Shown here: piece by piece, positions 1-8,808 of the stretch
Numbering within the stretch: the stretch's first letter is position 1
Layout of the letters: each line of letters begins with the position of its first letter
Assembly (NCBI GenBank): GCA_041689775.1
Contig: JBDNFP010000120.1
Location: 1-38,343 of the forward strand
Length of the DNA stretch: 38,343 nt
Reading direction: 5' to 3'
Source: JBDNFP01 sp041689775
Lineage (GTDB): Bacteria > Bacteroidota > Bacteroidia > Cytophagales > Spirosomataceae
Position numbers and translations under genes: made by a program
The notes under the pieces: model-generated
Databases searched by the model: none
Told to the model about the DNA's origin: nothing
The model's input: the letters and a program-made list of their open reading frames with translations, nothing else

Positions 1-1972
1 ATTCCGACTTAAATAGGGTATAGCTCAGTACCCCAAAGAAGTTATTAATCAGTTTTTGCTGAATAAAAAATTCCACTCCCCTACTCCGTCCATTTCCAAT
101 ACTCGTGACGGTTTCATTTCCAATTGCACCAAAGTCACCCCCCTGATTAGCCAAAGAGATACCATCCCGCGCCGAAACGGGGTAGTTGGCGTATTGCTTC
201 ACAAATCCTTCGATGGTGATTCGGGTACTTGGTGCAGGAATAAACTCCACTCCTATAACCCCGTGGTCCGAACGAATATACTCGTTCGAACGGTTGACAA
301 ACGCGGGCTGACCAGCTCCGCTTGATTGCTGATAACCCAGTACCGTATAGATTGGTATTTTAAAATAGCGACCCAAAGATCCATTGATTCTCCATTTATC
401 GGTTAGTTGGTAGCTGACCGATGCCCGAGGGCTTAGGGTTTTGAATGATTTATTTCCGGTGGTTGTGAATGAATTCATATCGGTCCGTAAACCAGCTGAA
501 ATATTAAGGCGATTTTCGGCCAACTTACGATTCACCTGCACGAATGCGCCGTATTTGAAAAAGTCAAGCGCCGTGTCAAACTGAATGGTCAACCCAGGTT
601 GAACGACCTGCCCCTGATCATTTGAAATCTGCCGACGTAGTACGTTAAAAAAATCGTTGTTATACTTCACGTATTGCAGTACCCCTCCGTAACTCCATTC
701 CCACGGACCCACAAACTTATTGACGTCAATTCTGAGTTTATTTTCTATCTCCTGCGATTGACTCCTCAGCGTTCGGGCAGCTTCGTTCCCATTCTGGTTA
801 TCCTCAAATTTATCAAGGCGGTTGTCAAACATATTCCGACTAGCCGCAATATTCATGTAGCCGTTTTCAAGCAGGCGCTGTAACGAAAAGCCAACGGTAT
901 AGTTCCATTGGTTAATGTTTGGGTTCGATCGTAGTATGTACTCTTTTTCGGGGGATGACTCCTGAGGTACGGCAAACGAAAACTCGTCAATTGCTCCGAC
1001 TCCAATGGCCGTCAGCGTAGTTTTCTTGTTTAGTTTTGAGGTTACCTTATACTGAAAATCCCAATAGTTAGGCCGGATTGGCAAGTCGATGAGCTGAAAT
1101 AAAAGCTGTAAATAAGAACGCCTTACGGAAGCCAAGTAGGTGGTTTTTTCTGTAATCGGCCCCTCAACTGTTCCGGCAATCTCCGTGGAGCTTACCCGAA
1201 CATTACCCTGAAAGCGATCGGGATTTCCGGACCGTTGCTTGAATTGCAATACCGACGATAATGCATTATCATAGCGGGCACTAAAACTACTGGAACTCAA
1301 CGTGGCGTCTTCAATAAAGGATACGTTCAAAATTCCCGTTGGCCCACCGGAGCTTCCTTGGGTAGCAAAGTGATTAATTACGGGTATTTCTATTCCATCG
1401 AGGTAGTAAACGTTTTCATTTGGCCCTCCTCCCCGAATCACGAGGTCGTTTCGGAAACCACCCACCGACCCGGCGGTACCTCCTACTCCTGGCAAGACCT
1501 GGATTACCCGAGAAATATCGAAATTCCCTCCGGGATTATTCTTAATTTCTTCGGTCGTAAGTTTTTGTACTGAGTTGGGAGTTTCGGTAGTAGCGACCGA
1601 GATAGAACGGTTGAATACAACGGTGGCTGCTTCCAGCTGTATAGTTTGTTCCAGCAAATCAAAATTGATCTGCTGGGCATTACCCGAAGTAAGTACTACA
1701 TTGAATTTGGTAAGGGGACTATACCCGATAAAAGTAGCCTTGATGTTGTAGCTTCCGGTGGGGAGCTCTAGTCTATATTTACCTTCCACATCGGTGGTGG
1801 TGCCAAACGATATACCGTCTACCTGAATCGTGACACCCACCAAAGACTCGCGTGTTTTACTATCTGTCACCGAACCCAATATTAACCCTTGTTTCTGGGC
1901 AAATGATGCGGTATTACCTAAGCAGAGTAAGACTAAAAGAATATTGTAAAAATAACTACTGGATAATTTCAT
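1..1972 (-). CDS. TonB-dependent receptor with N-terminal carboxypeptidase-regulatory-like domain (partial, 3' end outside window)
   Basis: Outer-membrane active-transport receptor powered by TonB-ExbBD; the substrate cannot be read from sequence. Reading the minus strand from the ATG at 1972 gives an open frame of 657 codons that reaches the window edge without a stop. Residues 1-25 are a signal peptide ending in SFAQ. Residues about 28-113 match the CarboxypepD_reg-like fold (GSVTDSKTRESLVGV, then a FIGYSP segment). The plug starts near residue 128, with LVIRGGGPNENVYYLDGIEI at about 177-196. Barrel strands follow, and the last visible part (GNGRSRGVEFFIQQKL) is typical of the C-terminal barrel, so probably 100 or more residues are missing. 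It lacks the SusC signature YGSRAANG and has no SusD partner visible, so it is not a SusC-type importer. A possible promoter lies at 2022-2050. The family call is firm, the substrate unknown. Confidence 0.9.
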   Translation of the reverse strand, partial: MKLSSSYFYNILLVLLCLGNTASFAQKQGLILGSVTDSKTRESLVGVTIQVDGISFGTTTDVEGKYRLELPTGSYNIKATFIGYSPLTKFNVVLTSGNAQQINFDLLEQTIQLEAATVVFNRSISVATTETPNSVQKLTTEEIKNNPGGNFDISRVIQVLPGVGGTAGSVGGFRNDLVIRGGGPNENVYYLDGIEIPVINHFATQGSSGGPTGILNVSFIEDATLSSSSFSARYDNALSSVLQFKQRSGNPDRFQGNVRVSSTEIAGTVEGPITEKTTYLASVRRSYLQLLFQLIDLPIRPNYWDFQYKVTSKLNKKTTLTAIGVGAIDEFSFAVPQESSPEKEYILRSNPNINQWNYTVGFSLQRLLENGYMNIAASRNMFDNRLDKFEDNQNGNEAARTLRSQSQEIENKLRIDVNKFVGPWEWSYGGVLQYVKYNNDFFNVLRRQISNDQGQVVQPGLTIQFDTALDFFKYGAFVQVNRKLAENRLNISAGLRTDMNSFTTTGNKSFKTLSPRASVSYQLTDKWRINGSLGRYFKIPIYTVLGYQQSSGAGQPAFVNRSNEYIRSDHGVIGVEFIPAPSTRITIEGFVKQYANYPVSARDGISLANQGGDFGAIGNETVTSIGNGRSRGVEFFIQQKLINNFFGVLSYTLFKSE

Positions 1973-2021
1973 GACTTACGTATAGGAACGGAAATAGATA
2001 AACGTTTGTCTATCAACTTTA

Positions 2022-2050
2022 CAAATTATGATTTGGTTTTAAGAATACAA
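2022..2050 (-). promoter_or_regulatory. Possible Bacteroidota-type promoter for the TonB receptor
   Basis: On the minus strand a TTG (2048-2050) is followed 19 nt later by TAATTTG (2022-2028), about 50 nt before the receptor ATG. The -7 element is one base shorter than the consensus TAnnTTTG, so this is a weak call. Confidence 0.35.
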
Positions 2051-2074
2051 GAATGATTCACAATCTAAATTCTC

Positions 2075-3346
2075 CTAATACTTTTTATCCGTCAGTTGCT
2101 GGGCTAATTTTTCTAGATCTATACCCAATTGACTCCTGGTAACTTCTAGCACTTGCCGCGATTGCTTGGTGGGTAACCGGTCGGCTCCAAGATACGCCCC
2201 CATAATAGCACCCGCCACCGCACCTACGGTGTCATTGTCCCGGCCGTAATTAATGATAAAGGCCATACTTTCTTCAAAATCAAAATCGTGACAAAGCATC
2301 GCGGTTTGGGCAATGAGCAGTATTTCGGCAGAATGAAAGGGAAGGTCCTCATTCATTTTATCCAATGCCTCATAGGCTGTTTTAACCCGGTAATATTCTA
2401 AGGGAGAAAGTGCCGACCACGCCGCCGGTACTTTAAAGCCTTCTGGTACATCTTCTGGCTTTGCTTTATGAAAATCATAAGCAATATTTTTGGCCGAAAG
2501 ATAAAAAGCATAGGCCCGCCGGCCCACCAATCTGCTTTTATAGTATCCCCTAGGATCAACCCTCCGGACTACATCCATGACTGATTCGGGGGTTGCCTTG
2601 GGGTCAAATCCGGCGGATGTCATGGCCGCTACTAAGGCGGTAAGATCACGGGCGTAACCAATATCGAAGAATGCCAACTCATACCCTTGGGTATAAGCCA
2701 ACTCCGGATCAGCCGGAACCAAAGCTCCAATGATCGGGGAATACAGCATACCAGCGCAGGTCATTTCGCCGCCATAAAACTTCCCCATAGCATCCATGTA
2801 GCCTTTCATATCGTTTTCCTGAAACGGCTTGGCTACCTTCACCCACTCCTGTAACCACCCCATCCGCATCAGACCTTCTTCGTACGGTTCGGGGTCCAGG
2901 CCTTCGGTACTTTTAATTTTTTTGATGTCTGCCTGATATTGCTGTATGATATGGACCGCAAAGGCCTTAGGATCAAGCTCTGTACCCTTTTGGCTTAGCC
3001 CATATTCCACGGCCAGTTTCTTCCAGCGGGTATCGTCGGTGGTACCTCCAGCGGGCAAATTATATTTCCAGGTACCTTCGGGTGACGGAGCTCTCACCAT
3101 CGAATCCAGCTTTATAACTCTCCCGTACTCAATTTCGATATCCCGCCGTTGCCACATTTCGGTGGGGGCTCCCATAGCGTCACCAATGGCCGACCCCACC
3201 AACAAACCAAGTACTTTATTGTAGTATTCTTTTTTTGAAAGTGCGGGAGCAGTTTGGGCAAAACTCTTTGGTAGTAACATCCCGACCAACAGCAATACTA
3301 TAACACCAGCTTTCAACTTCCTTCCTTTCTTTAAATACAGCATCAT
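2075..3346 (-). CDS. Exported ADP-ribosylglycohydrolase family protein
   Basis: Member of the ADP-ribosylglycohydrolase (ARH/DraG) family, whose members use two Mg2+ ions to cleave ADP-ribose or related ribosyl N- and O-glycosidic bonds. The 423-residue product carries the family metal-binding motifs: GSAIGDAMGAPTE at about 51-63, TDDT at 103-106 and DNDT at 370-373 followed by a Gly/Ala-rich helix. Residues 1-31 form a basic, hydrophobic signal peptide ending KSFAQ, so the enzyme should act in the periplasm or at the surface. That is unusual for a family best known for reversing cytosolic ADP-ribosylation, and suggests a scavenging role on ribosylated compounds. The gene starts only 6 nt after the stop of the kinase-like gene at 3353-4438, so they are very probably cotranscribed. 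The true substrate is unknown. Methionine 2 is an equally possible start. Confidence 0.85.
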   Translation of the reverse strand: MMLYLKKGRKLKAGVIVLLLVGMLLPKSFAQTAPALSKKEYYNKVLGLLVGSAIGDAMGAPTEMWQRRDIEIEYGRVIKLDSMVRAPSPEGTWKYNLPAGGTTDDTRWKKLAVEYGLSQKGTELDPKAFAVHIIQQYQADIKKIKSTEGLDPEPYEEGLMRMGWLQEWVKVAKPFQENDMKGYMDAMGKFYGGEMTCAGMLYSPIIGALVPADPELAYTQGYELAFFDIGYARDLTALVAAMTSAGFDPKATPESVMDVVRRVDPRGYYKSRLVGRRAYAFYLSAKNIAYDFHKAKPEDVPEGFKVPAAWSALSPLEYYRVKTAYEALDKMNEDLPFHSAEILLIAQTAMLCHDFDFEESMAFIINYGRDNDTVGAVAGAIMGAYLGADRLPTKQSRQVLEVTRSQLGIDLEKLAQQLTDKKY

Positions 3347-3352
3347 GATCTA

Positions 3353-4438
3353 TCAATCCGGTTTCAATATTTTGGTTTTATTTTTTTGCAAGTATTTATT
3401 TATCGCTGGTTCCATCACTGAGTTGGCCGCCCAACGAAGTAATTCAGCCTTGTCGGCAAGAGAAAGGTCTAACGGCAACTGAGCCAAACCAATAATTCGG
3501 CGAAGGATTTCGGCTCCACAAAAGCCAGCAAAAAGGGAATGGTTGAAATGAGCGGGGAGAGCATAATTCTGCAACCCTTCCAAAATCAATGAATTATCGG
3601 TTTGGGCCATGATAAGATGAGCTACCATCACCGCAAGGTCGAGCTCGGCATTACCAACGTAGGCAAACTCCGGATCAATGACTTTGGTACCTTTCGCGGT
3701 TCTGAGCCAACTTCCCGGATAGTAATCGCCATGAATAAGCACATCTCCATTTCCAAGGTACACTTCACACAATGCCTTTATTTTTTCTTTCAGTACTTCA
3801 TTCCTTTTATAGAGCATCGACAAAGCCTGTAACCCCTCCTGAATGGTATCCAGGTCAAACCCGTTGACCAAGTAAGGATACTCAAAAATATGCTCAGCAT
3901 TGAGCTCTTTCAACTCCTGATTGGCCGGAAATGGCTCACGGAACTCACGGACATCAATGCGGTGCAGGGCAGAAATAAATTGCATTAGTTCTGCTAACTC
4001 CGCTGATTTGATTTCCTCATTTTTTTGGTAGATCGTAGTAAAATCCGAGGCATCACCCAAGTCTTCGACCGCCATCAAATAGTCATGTGCCTTAAAACCT
4101 TTCAGGAAAGGAATGAAAGCCTTTAGGGCTGGATCCTCCGATAAAGTATCATAGAATTGAGCCTCTACCATGATCCGCTCAATGGGGGCATCAATCTGAG
4201 GGTATTTCTCCACCCAAGGCCGCGACTGCTTCACGATGAATGACTGTCGGTCGGTGCGTACTCTCAATACGTAGTTCATGTTACCTTCGCCCGGCTTCTC
4301 GATCAGGAGTACCTGCTCATCCGTAGCTATCCACTTACTTGTTCTTAAAAAATCAGCTAGTTGTTCTGGCTCCTCTTTGCTTAAAAAAAATGCATCAGGG
4401 TATAACTCTCCAAAACGTTTCTGTTTTTCGGTCATCAT
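3353..4438 (-). CDS. Phosphotransferase (APH/methylthioribose-kinase-like)
   Basis: Small-molecule kinase of the protein-kinase-like aminoglycoside phosphotransferase superfamily, 361 residues, cytosolic (no signal peptide). A glycine-rich loop region is at 47-60 (EKPGEGNMNYVLRV), the ATP-binding lysine at about 70 (FIVKQ), the catalytic loop HGDYYPGSW at 236-244 and the metal-binding DPEF at 255-258. The catalytic loop ending in Gly-Ser instead of the usual Asn, together with KVIDPEFAYVG, resembles 5-methylthioribose kinase (MtnK) more than antibiotic kinases. It lies 47 nt downstream of the carboxylase gene and 6 nt upstream of the ADP-ribosylglycohydrolase. A hydrolase that frees a pentose plus a pentose kinase would make a salvage pair, but the hydrolase is predicted to be exported, so that link is inference. 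No mtnA or other methionine-salvage gene is in view. Confidence 0.75.
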   Translation of the reverse strand: MMTEKQKRFGELYPDAFFLSKEEPEQLADFLRTSKWIATDEQVLLIEKPGEGNMNYVLRVRTDRQSFIVKQSRPWVEKYPQIDAPIERIMVEAQFYDTLSEDPALKAFIPFLKGFKAHDYLMAVEDLGDASDFTTIYQKNEEIKSAELAELMQFISALHRIDVREFREPFPANQELKELNAEHIFEYPYLVNGFDLDTIQEGLQALSMLYKRNEVLKEKIKALCEVYLGNGDVLIHGDYYPGSWLRTAKGTKVIDPEFAYVGNAELDLAVMVAHLIMAQTDNSLILEGLQNYALPAHFNHSLFAGFCGAEILRRIIGLAQLPLDLSLADKAELLRWAANSVMEPAINKYLQKNKTKILKPD

Positions 4439-4485
4439 CTAAATAGCTCTGTTATATATTTCGATTAAAGTAGTGGTACCCGTTC

Positions 4486-6045
4486 TTAGAGCGGAATGTT
4501 TCCGTGTTTTTTCTTGGGTAAGGTAGCTACTTTATTTTCCAGCATACCAAAAGCACGAATTAGTTTTTCGCGGGTATTTTCGGGATAAATCACTTCGTCT
4601 ACGTAGCCCCGATGGGCAGCCCGGTAAGGGTTCGCAAACTTTTCGGTGTACTCCGCTACCTTTTCCTGCAACTTCGCCTGTGGGTCTTCGGCCTCGGCGA
4701 TTTCTCGTTTGAAAATAATTTCGGCCGCACCACTTGCCCCCATCACGGCAATTTCGGCGGTAGGCCAAGCGTAGTTCATATCCGCACCGATGTGCTTTGA
4801 GTTCATTACGTCATAGGCTCCTCCGTAGGCTTTGCGGGTAATGACCGTAATGCGGGGGACGGTAGCTTCGCAGAAAGCATACAATAACTTAGCACCATTA
4901 GTAATAATAGCGTTCCATTCCTGATCCGTACCGGGTAAGAAGCCGGGAACGTCTTCCAGCACTAGTAAGGGAATATTAAAACTGTCGCAGAAACGCACGA
5001 ACCTGGCGGCCTTTTGACTGGCATTAATGTCCAAAACCCCCGCCAAAACGGCCGGTTGGTTGGCCACAATACCAATACTTCGCCCCGCGATTCGGGCAAA
5101 CCCTACCACGATGTTCTCGGCAAAAAGTTTGTGTACTTCAAAAAAACTGTTCACGTCGACTACCTCCTCAATTACCTCCCGGATATCATAGGGTTGATTG
5201 GGGTTATCGGGTATGATCGAATTAAGCTTTGGGCGTACTTCATTTCCGATTTGGTAAGGTAAACGAGGCACTTCGTCTTCACAATTCTGCGGTACATAGC
5301 TAAGTAGTTTTTTAAGGTATTCAATGCATTGTACCTCATTAGCTGCCACAAAATGCGTAACTCCGGACTTAGTGGCGTGGGTCATCGCTCCTCCAAGTTC
5401 TTCGGAAGTAACATCTTCGTGGGTAACGGTTTTGACCACGTTCGGCCCCGTCACAAACATGTAACTGGTATTTTCTACCATCATGATGAAGTCGGTAATG
5501 GCCGGCGAGTAAACTGCTCCCCCGGCACAGGGTCCCATCACCGCCGAAATCTGAGGTATTACCCCGGAGGCAAGTGTATTTTTATAGAATATATCGGCGT
5601 ATCCGGCCAAGGATAGCACTCCTTCTTGAATTCGGGCTCCTCCCGAATCATTTAACCCAATCACCGGAGCGCCGTTTTTCATGGCAAGGTCCAGTATCTT
5701 ACAGATTTTCTCAGCGTGGGTTTCGGATAGAGATCCCCCAAAAACCGTAAAATCCTGCGCAAAAACATAGGTAAGTCGCCCAGCCACGGTACCATATCCG
5801 GTTACCACGCCATCGCCCAGGTAATATTCTTTATCTAGTCCGAAGTCTTTACTACGGTGCATCACAAACTTTCCTATTTCTTCAAATGAGCCCTCATCAA
5901 GCAGAAGTTCGACGCGCTCGCGAGCGGTTAGCTTGCCTTTTTTGTGTTGTGCCTCAATTCTTTTTTCACCACCTCCCAGCAAGGCTTCTGCATTCTTTTC
6001 ATCCAATACTTGGGTTCTCTCCGACGTTGGGCTTACTGACTCCAT
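4486..6045 (-). CDS. pccB: Acyl-CoA carboxylase carboxyltransferase (beta) subunit, propionyl-CoA carboxylase-like
   Basis: Carboxyltransferase subunit that moves CO2 from biotin to propionyl-CoA (or a related acyl-CoA) to give methylmalonyl-CoA; cytosolic. The 519-residue length is normal for PccB/MmdA. Two crotonase-type halves are visible, with oxyanion-hole glycines in GGARIQEG (135-142) and GGAYDVM (408-414), and the family motif CAGGAVYSPA (173-182). The Asp in GADMNYAWP falls at residue 422; in actinobacterial PccB the Asp at this motif favours propionyl-CoA over acetyl-CoA, which supports the call. It ends in the usual HGNIPL. The biotin carboxylase/biotin carrier subunit is not in the window and must be elsewhere. 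A clear promoter sits about 65 nt upstream of the ATG (6111-6140). The two downstream minus-strand genes may read through from it. Confidence 0.9.
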   Translation of the reverse strand: MESVSPTSERTQVLDEKNAEALLGGGEKRIEAQHKKGKLTARERVELLLDEGSFEEIGKFVMHRSKDFGLDKEYYLGDGVVTGYGTVAGRLTYVFAQDFTVFGGSLSETHAEKICKILDLAMKNGAPVIGLNDSGGARIQEGVLSLAGYADIFYKNTLASGVIPQISAVMGPCAGGAVYSPAITDFIMMVENTSYMFVTGPNVVKTVTHEDVTSEELGGAMTHATKSGVTHFVAANEVQCIEYLKKLLSYVPQNCEDEVPRLPYQIGNEVRPKLNSIIPDNPNQPYDIREVIEEVVDVNSFFEVHKLFAENIVVGFARIAGRSIGIVANQPAVLAGVLDINASQKAARFVRFCDSFNIPLLVLEDVPGFLPGTDQEWNAIITNGAKLLYAFCEATVPRITVITRKAYGGAYDVMNSKHIGADMNYAWPTAEIAVMGASGAAEIIFKREIAEAEDPQAKLQEKVAEYTEKFANPYRAAHRGYVDEVIYPENTREKLIRAFGMLENKVATLPKKKHGNIPL

Positions 6046-6110
6046 GCTCCTATTTAAATTGGTTTGTTATGATTGTTAGAAGTGATTCCTGATGTAAGAT
6101 GAATAGTGAA

Positions 6111-6140
6111 GCAAAAGTAATAATCGGTGTACTTCCCCAA
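6111..6140 (-). promoter_or_regulatory. Bacteroidota-type promoter of the acyl-CoA carboxylase gene
   Basis: Read on the minus strand, TTG at 6138-6140 is followed about 18 nt later by TACTTTTGC (6111-6119), a full match to TAnnTTTG. Transcription would begin about 60 nt before the start codon at 6045. Confidence 0.6.
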
Positions 6141-6230
6141 CGATTTCCTATTTCGTTGTACTTTTACCATTCATAATTCTACAAATAGAAGGGCAATTTA
6201 CGGAATCGGTACATTATTGCAACATTCAGC

Positions 6231-7265
6231 ATGACACGGCTTTTACAATTTTCGAGGACATTAGTTCTACTCTTCGTGCTACAAAGTAGTTTGGGTAGCG
6301 CGCAGCCAACCGGTGGCCGCACGGGACTTACCTTTTTGCAACTTCCCGCTGATGCCCGCAGTGCCGCACTTGGAGCTCGTCATATAAGTCTATCCGGTAA
6401 AGAGGCCACTCTATTTCTACAAAACCCCGCTTTACTGGATACCACTAAGTCTCGGAACCTGGCGATTTCTTTGATGCCTTACCTGGCTGCTACTCGTTTT
6501 CTCAACGTAGCCTACACCCGTCAATTCAAGAAAGTAAAGGGTGTATGGGGAGGCGGTATACAGTATTTTGACTACGGTACCCTTACCCAAACCGACGATC
6601 TGGGCAATACCCTGGGACAATTCAAAGCGGCTGACTACGCTATTTCCATTGGCTACGGTAATACGATCCAAAATATTACCATCGGTGGCTCCCTGAAAAT
6701 GGTAGGCTCTATGCTGGAAAGCTACCAACTGCGGGGCCTGGCGTTGGATTGGGGAGCTAGCTTCAGGCATCCCGACCAAGACCTTACCGCTGGGTTTGTG
6801 GTAAAAAATCTTGGGTTTTTACGCCAAAACTACGCCGGTGGTGAGGCACCACCGCTACCTTTTGACCTCCGGGCTGGGGTCACTTTTAAACCCGAATATA
6901 TGCCACTGAGGTTTTCCATTACCGCGCATCACCTTAATTCGTTCGATATGGTCTACAACGACCCAGCCTTATTTTTTGACTTCGACGCCAACGGCAATCG
7001 GATTCCCCGGAAAATACCCATTCAGGAAAAGCTTTTTCGGCACCTTACCCTGGGTGCCGAAATTCTGATTCATCGACAATTCAGAGTTATGCTAGGCTAC
7101 GATCACCTGCGAAGGCAGGAACTACGCCTACAAACTACGAACGGAACAGAAGGCCTTTCGTTCGGTGCCTGGCTGCAGGTTAAGAAGTTTGAAATTAGCT
7201 ATGGGCGAACCCAATACGGCCCCGGAATTGCCAGTAGCACCCTTAGCACTAACTATTCTCTCTAA
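6231..7265 (+). CDS. porQ: Type IX secretion system protein PorQ
   Basis: Outer-membrane beta-barrel protein associated with the type IX secretion system; PorQ is known in Porphyromonas as part of the attachment/sortase complex that processes and anchors secreted cargo. The 344-residue product has a signal peptide (about 1-24, ending GSAQ), then the typical PorQ opening (GLTFLQLPADARSAALG) and FLQNPALL. Amphipathic, aromatic-ending strands continue to the C terminus, consistent with a FadL-like barrel. Length is normal for the family. It is transcribed divergently from the carboxylase gene and lies 82 nt upstream of hslU on the same strand. A porQ-hslU link is not functionally obvious, so cotranscription is only suggested by spacing. 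The presence of PorQ implies that the organism has a type IX system. Confidence 0.88.
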   Translation: MTRLLQFSRTLVLLFVLQSSLGSAQPTGGRTGLTFLQLPADARSAALGARHISLSGKEATLFLQNPALLDTTKSRNLAISLMPYLAATRFLNVAYTRQFKKVKGVWGGGIQYFDYGTLTQTDDLGNTLGQFKAADYAISIGYGNTIQNITIGGSLKMVGSMLESYQLRGLALDWGASFRHPDQDLTAGFVVKNLGFLRQNYAGGEAPPLPFDLRAGVTFKPEYMPLRFSITAHHLNSFDMVYNDPALFFDFDANGNRIPRKIPIQEKLFRHLTLGAEILIHRQFRVMLGYDHLRRQELRLQTTNGTEGLSFGAWLQVKKFEISYGRTQYGPGIASSTLSTNYSL

Positions 7266-7347
7266 AATTCAAGGTGTTTTTTCAAACGGGAATGTCTTTT
7301 TTTATGTTGAAGTTTGTAGTTGAATAAACCCAATTTAAAACCAACAA

Positions 7348-8745
7348 ATGACCGAACACTTAGATAGACTAACCCCCCGGCAAATTGTAGCCGAACTAGA
7401 CGAATATATTATCGGGCAACACGACGCCAAAAGAAACGTTGCCATTGCGTTGAGAAACCGCTGGCGTCGCATGAATAGCTCCGAAGACATACAACGCGAT
7501 ATCATTCCCAATAACATTCTCCTGATTGGTGCTACCGGAGTTGGTAAAACCGAAATTGCCCGACGACTTGCTAAAATCGCGGATGCTCCCTTTATCAAAG
7601 TGGAAGCCTCCAAGTTTACCGAAGTAGGGTACGTTGGCCGCGACGTGGAGAGCATGGTGCGTGATCTGGTCGAGCAAGCGGTAGCCATGGTAAAAATCCA
7701 AAAGAAAGAAACGGTCAAGATCAAGGCTGAGCAACTGGTGGAAGACCTGATTCTGGATATTCTGATTCCTCCGATGCACTCTATGGCCGGTACTGACTAT
7801 TCTGCAAATAAAGAATCTGCGGATGGGATACCGACAAATGATCAGGAATTAAACCAGCGTACCCGGGAGCGCTTCCGCGAAAAAATTCGGAATGGAGAGC
7901 TGGACGCAAGGAAAATTGAAATCGAAATCCACCAAAACTCCTCTCCTAATATTGGCATGATTGGCGGCGGCATGGACGACGTATCCATGATGAATATTCA
8001 GGAAATGATTGGCAACATGATGCCACGGCGCGGTAAAAAGCGGAAGGTAACCGTTGCCGAGGCCAAGCAACTCCTGTTAGAAGAGGAGGCAGCCAAGCTG
8101 ATCGACATGGATGAGGTAAAGGCGGAGGCTATTCAAAAAGCCGAAAATCTTGGTATCATATTTATTGACGAAATTGATAAAGTAGCTTCCAGCCGATCAG
8201 GCGGGGGTGGCGGGCCAGACGTAAGCCGCGAAGGAGTGCAGCGCGATCTTCTACCCATCGTGGAAGGTAGTGCGGTAAATACCAAGCACGGTATCATCAA
8301 CACCGATCACATCTTATTCATTGCGGCCGGTGCGTTTCACGTAGCTAAGCCTTCTGACTTGATTCCTGAATTACAAGGCCGCTTTCCAATCCGGGTTGAA
8401 CTCAACAGCCTCACCCAAGATGATTTCTATCAGATTTTGAAGGAGCCCAAAAATGCTCTCACCAAGCAATACGAGGCAATGATGAAGTCAGAGCAGGTAG
8501 ACTTGCAGTTTCAGGATGACGCCATTCGCGAAATCGCCAGAATAGCTTTTGAGGTCAATAGTGAAGTAGAAAATATCGGCGCCCGGCGACTCCAAACGGT
8601 AATGAGCTCGCTACTCAATGACTTTATGTTTGATATTCCTGATGTAATCGGGCCAAATGCCCATGTAGTGGTGACCAAAGAGATGGTGGAAGAGAAACTA
8701 TCGAAACTCGTCAATAATCGCGATCTAAGTCAATTTATTCTATGA
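7348..8745 (+). CDS. hslU: ATP-dependent protease ATPase subunit HslU
   Basis: AAA+ unfoldase that forms hexameric caps on the HslV peptidase and feeds it unfolded proteins; cytosolic. The 465-residue product has Walker A GATGVGKT at 61-68, the substrate-gripping pore loop GYVGRD at 94-99, an intermediate (I) domain at about 110-245, and Walker B IIFIDEID at 270-277. The C terminus is LSQFIL, the tail HslU inserts between HslV subunits, so a working HslV is expected. hslV is often next to hslU in other phyla but is not in this window. The gene ends at a strong bidirectional hairpin (8761-8806) facing the convergent esterase gene. Confidence 0.97.
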   Translation: MTEHLDRLTPRQIVAELDEYIIGQHDAKRNVAIALRNRWRRMNSSEDIQRDIIPNNILLIGATGVGKTEIARRLAKIADAPFIKVEASKFTEVGYVGRDVESMVRDLVEQAVAMVKIQKKETVKIKAEQLVEDLILDILIPPMHSMAGTDYSANKESADGIPTNDQELNQRTRERFREKIRNGELDARKIEIEIHQNSSPNIGMIGGGMDDVSMMNIQEMIGNMMPRRGKKRKVTVAEAKQLLLEEEAAKLIDMDEVKAEAIQKAENLGIIFIDEIDKVASSRSGGGGGPDVSREGVQRDLLPIVEGSAVNTKHGIINTDHILFIAAGAFHVAKPSDLIPELQGRFPIRVELNSLTQDDFYQILKEPKNALTKQYEAMMKSEQVDLQFQDDAIREIARIAFEVNSEVENIGARRLQTVMSSLLNDFMFDIPDVIGPNAHVVVTKEMVEEKLSKLVNNRDLSQFIL

Positions 8746-8760
8746 TCAGTATAAAACATA

Positions 8761-8806
8761 AACAAAAGAGCGGTTAGGTTTCAAGAAACCTAACCGCTCT
8801 TTTGTT
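8761..8806. terminator. Bidirectional intrinsic terminator between hslU and the esterase gene
   Basis: A perfect 21-bp stem (8761-8781 with 8786-8806) closes on a 4-nt CAAG loop. The stem ends are A-rich on the left and T-rich on the right, so either strand gives a hairpin with a U-rich 3' side. It lies 15 nt past the hslU stop and 2 nt past the convergent esterase stop, so it can serve both. Confidence 0.92.
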
Positions 8807-8808
8807 TT

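Noticed and set aside
56..1573. Plus-strand frames of 69-89 codons near the left edge
   Set aside because: They lie opposite the continuous minus-strand TonB receptor frame that reads well from 1972 to the window edge.
3353..4438. Aminoglycoside resistance kinase
   Set aside because: The catalytic loop and DPEF context resemble methylthioribose kinase, and no resistance genes or mobile signs are nearby.
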